Positions 49,605 to 56,768 of a stretch of 64,000 nt of DNA are shown one piece after another. This stretch comes from Myxococcales bacterium (GTDB taxonomy: Bacteria; Myxococcota_A; Polyangia; Nannocystales; Nannocystaceae). Each line of letters opens with the position of its first letter. Position 1 is the first letter of the stretch. The position numbers and the translations under genes are program-made. The stretch spans positions 62,001 through 126,000 of the forward strand of contig JACKDU010000003.1 in NCBI GenBank assembly GCA_020633335.1, read 5' to 3'. The notes below the pieces were generated by a model. That model had not been told where the DNA came from and searched no databases. It worked only from the letters and a program-made list of their open reading frames with translations.

Positions 49605-50012
49605 ATGAGCGTCGGCACTGGTCAGCATCCGCGGGAGCCCAACCACTTCGAGCTGCGGGGGCACGGCACCCGCCTGACCTACTCGACCACGAGCCTCTCG
49701 GGGAAGCCGATCCTCCACTACGAATTTGGCGGCGAGAGCTACTCGTTCACCGGCGCCGACATCCGGCGGGCGTCGACCGAGATCGGCGATCTGGTGACGG
49801 TGACCCTCGAGTCGGTCGTCGACCTCCACGTGATCACGCTCTCGCTCCTCCTGCCGGCGATCAACCTCCACCAGGACACCGCCGAGTTCTCGACCAAGAT
49901 CATCCTCACCGAGCACCGGACGTCGATCGGCGGGCCGGCGCTGGTGAAGGGGGCGCTCCAGGTCTACGAGTCGCGGACCCTCCACGGGGTCGCCTCGTTC
50001 ATCGTCTCCTGA
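49605..50012 (+). CDS. conserved hypothetical protein, beta-rich
   Basis: A 135-residue protein without signal peptide or membrane segment. Alternating hydrophobic strands (HFELRGHGTRLTYS, LVTVTLESVVDLHVITLSLLLP, GALQVYESRTLHGVASFIV) suggest a small beta-sandwich or barrel. I have seen similar sequences as conserved hypotheticals but know of no function. It lies between the CtpI-like gene and the T6SS genes. Its 3' end is duplicated at 50055-50095. Confidence 0.75.
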   Translation: MSVGTGQHPREPNHFELRGHGTRLTYSTTSLSGKPILHYEFGGESYSFTGADIRRASTEIGDLVTVTLESVVDLHVITLSLLLPAINLHQDTAEFSTKIILTEHRTSIGGPALVKGALQVYESRTLHGVASFIVS

Positions 50013-50021
50013 GCGGGCGTC
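49983..50021 (+). repeat. direct repeat copy 1 (3' end of the hypothetical gene)
   Basis: CACGGGGTCGCCTCGT, Y, CATCG, Y, CTCCTGAGCGGG...CGTC, matching 50055-50095 except for two transitions and a 2-base indel. Confidence 0.85.
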
Positions 50022-50053
50022 GCTTCCGGCGGGCCGTCGCTCGGCGCTCCGCG

Positions 50054-51103
50054 TCACGGGGTCGCCTCGTCCATCGCCTCCTGAGCGGGGGCGTCACCGG
50101 CGTAGGCGACGATCGCCGGTCGCGGGCGGCGACGACGGGCGTTGGCGAGGCGGGCCACGCCGAGTGGCGTCGCGGCGCCGAGGCGCAGCGAGGGCGGCGC
50201 GTCGAGGTGGATCGCGAGCTCCCAGCGGGTCGCCGCCGGCGCGAGGTGACCGACGAGCGCGGCGATCCGGCGATGACCGCTTGAGCCCGGGCGGAGGGCC
50301 GCGAGGGCGGCGGGCGGCAGGCCGCGGAGGTGGATCCGCAGGCCCTCGCCGAGGCGGACGCGGGCGCCGAGGAGGGCGCGCTCGCCGAGGCGCGCGGTCG
50401 CTGCCCCGAGGCGCGGGCGATCGCGGGGATCGACGCGGACATGGGTCGCGCAGGGGGCCTCGACCTCGACCCGGATGGGCCAGCGGTCGGCGCCGTCCTC
50501 ATCCTCGGTAGCGAGATCGTCGACCGCCTGCAGGACGGCCCAGGCGAGGGTCGAGGCCGAGGGCGGGCTCGTCAGGAGGCGCGGGAGGAGGCGGAGGCGG
50601 AGGCGGCGAGGGAGGGCCGAGCCCGGATCGTCGAGGCCCGCGAGCGCGAGGAGGGCGTCCTCCCAGAGGGTCGTGGCCGGGCCGCCCGGCGACGGCGCGA
50701 AGGTCTCGTGGGCGCCGAGGAGCGCCCCCAGGAGCGGCGCCTGCAGGGCGTCGAGGAGGTCGCGGAGGCGCTCCGCCTGGCGATCCTCGCCGATCGCCGC
50801 CTCGGCGAGGGCGAGCGGCAGCGGCGTCGTCGGCCCGAGGAGGAGCGGGAGCTCGCCGGCCGCGAGGGGGAGCGCGACCTCGCCGCGTTCGCGATCGCGG
50901 CGGGCCTCGACCCCCGGCCCGCGGCCGCGGGTCAGCGCCGGATCGCCGCGCAGGCGGATCGCCGCGCCCGGGCGATCCGCGGGCGTCAGGGCGGCGATCA
51001 GCGCGTGGGGATCGACCCGGGCGCGCCGCTCCGGCGACGCCAGGGCGAGGGCGGCCTCGTCGGCGTCGGCCGCCCGCGGCGGGGGCCGCAGGGACGCGCT
51101 CAC
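50054..51103 (-). CDS. tssG: type VI secretion baseplate protein TssG
   Basis: A 349-residue TssG (ImpH/VasB), the baseplate wedge partner of TssF. The central and C-terminal pattern fits the family: LLDALQAPLL, a FAPSPGGPATTLWEDALLALAGL segment, and LGERALLGARVRLGEGLRIHL. The N-terminal 60 residues are Ala/Arg-rich and poorly conserved. It starts with GTG overlapping the tssF stop by four bases. The last codons and stop lie in the duplicated 40-base segment shared with the convergent gene. Confidence 0.85.
   Translation of the reverse strand: MSASLRPPPRAADADEAALALASPERRARVDPHALIAALTPADRPGAAIRLRGDPALTRGRGPGVEARRDRERGEVALPLAAGELPLLLGPTTPLPLALAEAAIGEDRQAERLRDLLDALQAPLLGALLGAHETFAPSPGGPATTLWEDALLALAGLDDPGSALPRRLRLRLLPRLLTSPPSASTLAWAVLQAVDDLATEDEDGADRWPIRVEVEAPCATHVRVDPRDRPRLGAATARLGERALLGARVRLGEGLRIHLRGLPPAALAALRPGSSGHRRIAALVGHLAPAATRWELAIHLDAPPSLRLGAATPLGVARLANARRRRPRPAIVAYAGDAPAQEAMDEATP
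50055..50095. repeat. direct repeat copy 2 (3' end of tssG)
   Basis: The second copy of the 3'-end duplication. Read on the minus strand it supplies the tssG C-terminus (AQEAMDEATP). Confidence 0.85.
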
Positions 51104-52809
51104 CGCCCGACCTCCGGCGCCCGGCCGAGCGCCCGCGTGACCTGTCGGATCGGCCAGGTCATCCGCTGCCCCGAGGGCCGGAGGACGATCACCAGGGCGC
51201 TCGGCGTCGCGGCGTCGCTCTGATCGACGAGGAAGCGGTCGAGGAGGTCGCCGAGGAGCTCGGCCTCGGCGGCGCAGGCGAGCGCGCGCGCGTCGATCTC
51301 GAGGGTCGTCTCGAGGACCGGGAGGGGCCCGCCGCCGACCACCCGGATCACCCGCCGCCGCTCCATCGAGGCGATCGCGTCGATCGCGCGACGGCCTGGG
51401 AGCGCCCGCGTGTGCCCGCCCTCGGCCTCGCCGACGTGGAGGCGGAGGTGGGCGCGGAGCTCGTCGAGGGTGGCGAGCGGGCGCCGGGCGAGCGCGAGGT
51501 GGTCGGCCAGGCGCCAGCCGGGCTCTTCGAGGAGGCGCGGCGAGCGTGAGGGCGTGACGGCGGTGACGCTGGTCGCCGCCTCGATCAGCAGGTGGCCCGG
51601 GGCGAGGGTGAGGGCGCCGGGGCCGAGGCCCTGGGCGAGCGCGCCGTTGGTCGCGAGGACGCGGGCGCTGACGAGGGCCGGCCGGGCCCGGGGATCGAGC
51701 GCCGCGTCGACCCGCAGGTGCACGCGCTCGGGATCGCCGTCGAGGCCCCGCTCGATCGCGTAGCTCGCCCGCCCCGGCGGCCCCGCCAGGAGCCCGCAGC
51801 GGCGCCGGCTCGCCGGTCGGCGATCGACCAGGACCTCGACGACATCGAAGATCCCGGCGACCCCCGCCGCCGGGCCGTCGACCCGGAGGAGGTGCGGGCG
51901 ATCGCCCGGGAGGTGCTCGAAGGGCTCGACGCTCGCCGGGAAGAGGCCGAGCGCGGGCGCGCAGTGGAGGCGGGCGCTCTCCGGCGGGAGCTGGGCGGGG
52001 AGCGGCGGCAGCGGGGGCCCGTCGGCGGCGGCTCGCACGTCGATCGCGATCGTCACGCGGGGCCCCTGGAGGCCGAGGCGGCGGAGCCCGCCGAGCTCGA
52101 CGAGGCCGGCGAAGCCCGGGTAGGCGAGCCCCTCCGCGAGCACCCGCAGGCCGCAGGGGACGCTCTCGGGCCAGGGGAGGAGGCGGGCGTCGGGATCGGC
52201 GAAGAGGAGCCTGACCTCGGGGCCAGGTCCGTGCTGGCGCCGGAGCCAGGCGAGGATCGACGCCGCGATCACCGGGTCGCGGTGATCGATGAAGAGGCGG
52301 AGGCGATCGAGGCTCGGGACCAGCGGCGCGCCGGCGTCGCTCGCCTGGAGGGTGAGGGTGATTCGCCCCTCGCTCGGGCTCCGCCGCTCGGCCCGGAGCT
52401 CGACGACCTCGAGGGGCGCGAGGTCGACGTCGGCGGCGGTGGTGAAGCGGGCCGCGATCCCGTCGCCCGCCGGCCCCCGGAGCTCGCGCCCGGCGGGGAT
52501 CCGCTGGATCGAGCGGAGGGTCCGCAGCGCCGGCCGCAGCTCGACGATCGTCGCCGCCGGCGTCGGCCGCAGCCAGTGGGGCATCAGCGCCTCGAGGAGG
52601 CGGCGGGAGGCCTGGCTCGCGGCGACGTCGATCGCCCCGCGGAGGCCGGCGGCGACGAAGGCGACCCCCTCGAGGAGGCGCTCGACGTCGGGATCGTCGG
52701 CGCTCTCGCCGAGGAGCCCGGCGCTGTGCGGATGGGCGGCCGCGAAGGCTTGCCCGAGCCCCCGGAGGCGGTCGAGCTCGTCGGCGTAGGCGCGGGCGAG
52801 CGGGGTCAT
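51100..52809 (-). CDS. tssF: type VI secretion baseplate protein TssF
   Basis: A 569-residue TssF (ImpG/VasA). It opens with the family signature LARAYADELDRLRGLGQAFAAAHP, followed by DPDVERLLEGVAFVAAGLR and ALMPHWLRPTPAATIVEL, then beta-rich domains. TssF forms the baseplate wedge with TssG. It overlaps tssE and tssG by four bases on each side. Confidence 0.95.
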   Translation of the reverse strand: MTPLARAYADELDRLRGLGQAFAAAHPHSAGLLGESADDPDVERLLEGVAFVAAGLRGAIDVAASQASRRLLEALMPHWLRPTPAATIVELRPALRTLRSIQRIPAGRELRGPAGDGIAARFTTAADVDLAPLEVVELRAERRSPSEGRITLTLQASDAGAPLVPSLDRLRLFIDHRDPVIAASILAWLRRQHGPGPEVRLLFADPDARLLPWPESVPCGLRVLAEGLAYPGFAGLVELGGLRRLGLQGPRVTIAIDVRAAADGPPLPPLPAQLPPESARLHCAPALGLFPASVEPFEHLPGDRPHLLRVDGPAAGVAGIFDVVEVLVDRRPASRRRCGLLAGPPGRASYAIERGLDGDPERVHLRVDAALDPRARPALVSARVLATNGALAQGLGPGALTLAPGHLLIEAATSVTAVTPSRSPRLLEEPGWRLADHLALARRPLATLDELRAHLRLHVGEAEGGHTRALPGRRAIDAIASMERRRVIRVVGGGPLPVLETTLEIDARALACAAEAELLGDLLDRFLVDQSDAATPSALVIVLRPSGQRMTWPIRQVTRALGRAPEVGR

Positions 52810-53228
52810 CGGCGCCCCCCCGCGGCGACCCGCACGAGCCCGCGGGCGTCGATCGTCGCCTCGGCCGCGCCCGGGCGCTCGCCGCCGGTGAGCGCGACCG
52901 CGATCCGCAGGCTCGCGCTCGGCTGCCCGCGCTCGATCACGATCTCCAGCGGCGACGGATCGACGCCGCCGACGAGGCGGGCGAGCGACGCCCGGAGGCT
53001 CCCCTGGAGGGCGATCATCGCCCGCTGATCGCCGTGCACGAGCTCGGCGAAGCCCGGGGTCCCGAGCTCAGGCGCGGCCGCCGACTCGCCGCGCCGGGTC
53101 AGGAGGGCGACGCGGAGGGCCCGCGCGAGGGCGGCCGAGGGATCCGGCGGGCGGCGCTCGTCGTCGTCGTCGCAGAGGCGCTCGAGGAGCCCCGGGCGGC
53201 CGAGGTGGGGTCGCGGTGGAGGTCGCAT
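52806..53228 (-). CDS. tssE: type VI secretion baseplate protein TssE (gp25-like)
   Basis: A 140-residue gp25/TssE-like protein. It has the N-terminal LLERL, then LARALRVALLTRRGE, the PELGTPGFAEL stretch, a helix around residues 70-90 and a C-terminal LRIAVALTGG strand pair. It is first of the coupled tssEFG trio (four-base overlap with tssF). ATG 53228 has GGTGG just upstream. A short GCATC-G-GATGC dyad lies at 53264-53274, just upstream. Confidence 0.87.
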   Translation of the reverse strand: MRPPPRPHLGRPGLLERLCDDDDERRPPDPSAALARALRVALLTRRGESAAAPELGTPGFAELVHGDQRAMIALQGSLRASLARLVGGVDPSPLEIVIERGQPSASLRIAVALTGGERPGAAEATIDARGLVRVAAGGRR

Positions 53229-53278
53229 CCACCGGCGTGTTCGGCCGCCGCCCTGGACCGTTGCATCGGATGCGATGA

Positions 53279-54865
53279 TCAGTACTTGGCGATCATCCAG
53301 AGGTAGAGGAGGTGCTGGGGCTCGCTGCCGGCGAGCGCCTGGCCGCCGCCGAGCGGGACCACCAGCGCGTACGCCGGCTGGATGAAGAGCTGCTTGAGCG
53401 GCCGATAGGTCGCCACGAAGTCGAGCTCGTGGGCGAGGCTGCGATCCTGGTTGGTCGGATCCCAGCCGGCGCCGACCAGGCGGGTGGTGACGTCGCGCCA
53501 GGCGCCGGTCGGCTGATCGAGCTGGAGGAACTGATACGTGAGATCGAGGTTCAGGGTCTCGTGCGGCCGGAGGTGGGCGGTCGCCTCGAGCGAGCGGAGG
53601 TTGGAGAGGGCCGCGAGGTCAGCGACGCCGTAGCGGGCGTGCTGGAGGCCGAAGAAGCGGTAGAACTCGCGGCTCTGGGTGTTGCCGCAGCCGTCGGCCG
53701 GCGTCCCCGTGCAGGCGTCGCCGGTCGCGTAGTTGTAGCGGAGGCTGAGCCCCGGCTCGAGGCGGACCGGGAAGGTGTAGGTGACCGTGCCCATGCCCGC
53801 GAAGGCGCGGTGGCGGAGGCCGAGGTTGCGGCCGGTCTGGCCGTAGGCCTCGAGGTCGTAGGAGAGGCCCGGGAGCGGCTTGCCGAAGATCCGCAGGCCG
53901 CTGTTGAGGATGTCGCGCTCGATCGTCGGCTTGGCGGCGGTCGGCCGCTCGCTGATCCCGAGGACCAGGCCCTCGACGTTCACCGCCTCGTGGAGGTTGG
54001 CGTAGAGCTGGACGTAGCCGGTGTAGGAGCCGCGGGTGTGGATCTTCTGGTCGAGCGCCGGATCGCCGCCCGGATCGGCGAGCGTGAAGTCGGTCGGCGG
54101 GGCGAGCATGATCGCCGCCGCGTCGAAGCCGAACTTGCCGAGCGCGCCCTGGGCCCGCACGCCGTCGAAGCTCTGGCCGGCCGGAGCCCAGGGCCGGTCG
54201 ACGAAGAGGCGCCGGCTGCCGAAGACGATCTCCTGGCGGCCGATGGTCAGGGAGCCGCGGGCCCGCGGGCCCTCCTTGTGGAATTCGAGGTAACCCTGGT
54301 GGAGGTCGACGTTGGCCTCGTTGGAGACGGTCGAGCTCTCAAAGCCCCAGACGCGCACGTCCTGGAACTCGCCGTAGACCCGCACCGGCCCGGTCTCGGC
54401 GAGGACGCCGAGGCGCACCCGCTGGGCCACGGCGCTCACGCGATCCCCCGGATCGGGGCTGAACTTGGAGTTGAGGCGGCTCGTGCCGCGGATCCAGTAC
54501 TGCGCGCGCGGGGTGAAGTTGATCAGGGGCTTCGCCTTCGCCTCAGCGGGCGCGGGCGCGGGCTCCGTGGCGGCCGCGGCGGGCGCGGGCGCGGGCTCGG
54601 GGAGCTCCGGCGGAGGAGCCTCCGCGTCCGCCTGGGCGGGCGCGGCGGGGGCCGCCGACTCCGGCTTCGAAGGACTCGAAGGCTCCGGGGTCGACGGCGC
54701 CGCGATCGGCTCGAGGGGCACCTCCGACGCCGCGCGCGGCTGCTCGGGCGCGGGCGCGGGCGCGGCCCAGGCGCTCGCGGCCGTCGCCTGCGCAGCCACG
54801 AGCAGCGCGAGCCCGGAGGCGCCGAGCCTCGCCGCCCAGCCGCGATGTCGGAGGCGTCCTCGCAT
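53279..54865 (-). CDS. alginate-export-type outer membrane beta-barrel protein
   Basis: A 528-residue protein with signal peptide (ATAASAWAAP) and a Pro/Ala/Glu-rich periplasmic linker (about residues 35-110). An 18-strand-like barrel of the alginate export/porin family follows (FTPRAQYWIRG, RVYGEFQDVRVWG, LTIGRQEIVFGSRR), ending in an aromatic residue (WMIAKY). It starts with TGATG overlap on the upstream cytochrome gene. Coupled synthesis with two cytochromes suggests they work together across the outer membrane, rather than in polysaccharide export. The CTGTPADGC pair on a loop may form a disulphide. Confidence 0.85.
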   Translation of the reverse strand: MRGRLRHRGWAARLGASGLALLVAAQATAASAWAAPAPAPEQPRAASEVPLEPIAAPSTPEPSSPSKPESAAPAAPAQADAEAPPPELPEPAPAPAAAATEPAPAPAEAKAKPLINFTPRAQYWIRGTSRLNSKFSPDPGDRVSAVAQRVRLGVLAETGPVRVYGEFQDVRVWGFESSTVSNEANVDLHQGYLEFHKEGPRARGSLTIGRQEIVFGSRRLFVDRPWAPAGQSFDGVRAQGALGKFGFDAAAIMLAPPTDFTLADPGGDPALDQKIHTRGSYTGYVQLYANLHEAVNVEGLVLGISERPTAAKPTIERDILNSGLRIFGKPLPGLSYDLEAYGQTGRNLGLRHRAFAGMGTVTYTFPVRLEPGLSLRYNYATGDACTGTPADGCGNTQSREFYRFFGLQHARYGVADLAALSNLRSLEATAHLRPHETLNLDLTYQFLQLDQPTGAWRDVTTRLVGAGWDPTNQDRSLAHELDFVATYRPLKQLFIQPAYALVVPLGGGQALAGSEPQHLLYLWMIAKY

Positions 54866-55839
54866 CACCCATGGCCCTTCGCGTCGCCCTCTGGGGTGCC
54901 CGCGCCGACGCCCTCGCCGTACGAGCAGTCGTGGGCGTGGAACTCCGCGTCGGCCTCGGCGACGGTGCCGACCTGCCGCGGATCCTTGGGGCGCTCGTGG
55001 CTGTTGATGAACACCGCGACGTCCCACGCCTCCTTGTCGGAGAGGGTGCCGCCCTGCGAGAGCGGCATGTTGGCCTTGATGAAGCCGGCGGCGGTGTTGT
55101 TGCGGTGCATGCCGGCGCCCCAGTTGTAGGCGTTCGCGCCCCAGAGCGGCGGGAACTGGACGTGGCCGTCGGCCAGGGTCTTGCCCTCGCCGTTCTCGCC
55201 GTGGCAGAGCGCGCACTTCTCGGCGTAGACCTTGGCGCCGTCCTCCTTGGACGCGCCGCCCTCGGGCTTCGGCGGCGCCGGGTAGCCGCGGCCGCTCATC
55301 TCGGTCGCCGCCGGCGCGCCGGTGGCGAGCCAGCGCATGTACGCCTGGAGGTCGACGAGGATCGGGTCCCCGTAGGGGGGCGGCTCGCCCTTGGCCGAGC
55401 CCTGGGCGTTCATCGAGTAGGTGAAGCAGCCGCGGAGGCGATCCTCCATGGTGTTCATCTTGTGGTCCTTCTCGCGGTAGTCGGGGTACATGCCCCAGGC
55501 CGCCCAGAGCGGACCGGCGTCGGCGCGGCGGCCAGCGTCGAGGTGGCAGTTGACGCAGCTGTGGGAGTCGCCGACGTAGTCGCCGGCGTGCTTCGGCGTG
55601 TCGGTGAAGATCAGCGCGCCCCGGCGGATCGAGTCGCCGAGCGGGCCCTCCGGGATCGCGTCGTAGTCGGGCGGGAGGTGGGCGCCGCCCGCGGGCTTGG
55701 CCTCGTCGGCGGCCGCCTCGGCGGGGGCCGGCGGCGGGCACTCGGGGGCGGGGGGCGCCTCCTTCGAGCCGCATGCGCCGGCGCCGAGGGTGAGGGCCAC
55801 GAGGGCGGCCGTACGGATCGCAACGGTCATGGCTTGCAT
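54865..55839 (-). CDS. dihaem cytochrome c lipoprotein, thiosulfate dehydrogenase (TsdA)-like
   Basis: A 324-residue protein with lipobox GAGAC and a Pro/Ala linker. The first haem site is in SCVNCHLDAGRR, with the TsdA-like run PLWAAWGMYPDYREKD, NTMEDRLRGCFTYSMN and LQAYMRWLATG; the second is CALCHGENG. TsdA oxidises two thiosulfates to tetrathionate (or the reverse). The family assignment is good but the substrate is not proven. GGAAGGAG precedes ATG 55839, which overlaps the upstream cytochrome stop as TGATG. Confidence 0.87.
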   Translation of the reverse strand: MQAMTVAIRTAALVALTLGAGACGSKEAPPAPECPPPAPAEAAADEAKPAGGAHLPPDYDAIPEGPLGDSIRRGALIFTDTPKHAGDYVGDSHSCVNCHLDAGRRADAGPLWAAWGMYPDYREKDHKMNTMEDRLRGCFTYSMNAQGSAKGEPPPYGDPILVDLQAYMRWLATGAPAATEMSGRGYPAPPKPEGGASKEDGAKVYAEKCALCHGENGEGKTLADGHVQFPPLWGANAYNWGAGMHRNNTAAGFIKANMPLSQGGTLSDKEAWDVAVFINSHERPKDPRQVGTVAEADAEFHAHDCSYGEGVGAGTPEGDAKGHG

Positions 55840-56540
55840 CACGGCGCTCCTTCCGGCTGGGCCGCGGGGGCGGCGGCGGGGGCCTCGGCGGCGGGCGCCG
55901 TCCCGAGGGAGTCGTAGTAGGCGGCGACGGCCTCGATCTCGCGGGCGCTGAGGCGCTCGGCGATCCCCTTCATCATCCCGTTGGGGTCGCCCTTGCGGCT
56001 GAAGCTGCGCCAGGCGTTGAGCTGGGCCTGGATGTAGAAGGAGCGCTGGCCGGCGAGGGCCGGGAAGTTCTTGTCGACGCCCTGGCCGCCCGGGCCGTGG
56101 CACTGCTCGCAGGCCGGGATCTCCCGATCCCAGGCGCCGCGCGTGGCGATCCGGGCGCCGAGGGCCGCGAGCTCGGGGTCGGCCGGCGGCGACGCGTCCG
56201 AGCGCTTCGGCAGGTTCGCGTAGAGCGCGGTCGTCTCGGCGATCTGCGTCTCGTTCAGCGCCTTGGCGATCGGGTCCATCAGCTCGTTCTTGCGGTTGCC
56301 GGCGGCGAAGTTGCGGATCTGCGCGGCCATGTACTCGGGGTCGAGGCCGGAGAGCGAGGGCGCCTTGCGCTCGAAGTCACCCCAGCCGTTCGGTTGGTGG
56401 CAGGAGGCGCAGGAGGCGATGCCGTCGGCCCCCTGATAGACGAGGCGGGTCGCCTCCGGAGAGGGGTCGCCAGCGACCGCCACCGATCCCCCGACGAGGG
56501 CGGCAGCGGCGACGAGCGGGAGGAAGAACACGAGTTTCAT
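55839..56540 (-). CDS. dihaem cytochrome c4-like protein
   Basis: A 233-residue periplasmic cytochrome with a cleavable signal peptide, two similar halves with CASCH and CEQCH, PxLxGxxxxYxxxQ segments (APSLSGLDPEYMAAQ, FPALAGQRSFYIQAQ) and Met ligands in MDPIAKAL and MMKGIAERL. That is the cytochrome c4 plan. GGAGG lies 5 bases before ATG 56540. It is first gene of a three-gene coupled operon with the TsdA-like cytochrome and the barrel protein, and is its likely electron partner. Confidence 0.92.
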   Translation of the reverse strand: MKLVFFLPLVAAAALVGGSVAVAGDPSPEATRLVYQGADGIASCASCHQPNGWGDFERKAPSLSGLDPEYMAAQIRNFAAGNRKNELMDPIAKALNETQIAETTALYANLPKRSDASPPADPELAALGARIATRGAWDREIPACEQCHGPGGQGVDKNFPALAGQRSFYIQAQLNAWRSFSRKGDPNGMMKGIAERLSAREIEAVAAYYDSLGTAPAAEAPAAAPAAQPEGAP

Positions 56541-56662
56541 CAGAACCTCCAACGGGGTGGTGGGAGCGAAAGCAGGATGGGGACCGTTGGGCAAAACCCT
56601 TGGATTTCATGGGGTTCGATTCCCTCTTGGGGTCTCCATCCAGGCGCGCGGAGCGAAGGGGT

Positions 56663-56698
56663 GTTGCGAACGGTGCGACGTTTCGCACCTGTTTCAAC
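56663..56698. promoter_or_regulatory. extended dyad in the divergent cytochrome/FHA promoter region
   Basis: GGTGCGA-CGTT-TCGCACC (56672-56689) is perfect. The outer flanks GTTGCGAAC and TGTTTCAAC extend it imperfectly. It lies in the 228-base gap between the divergent cytochrome operon and the FHA-beta-propeller gene and is a good operator candidate. Confidence 0.45.
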
Positions 56699-56768
56699 GA
56701 CCCCTTGCAGGATCATCGATAGCGCCCGAGGTCGCAACAACCCGGCGCGACGGCCGACTCGGGTGGGG

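Noticed and set aside
56611..56625. GGTTCGATTCC, resembling a tRNA T-arm
   Set aside because: No matching acceptor, D-arm or anticodon arm can be built around it, so it is not a tRNA gene.
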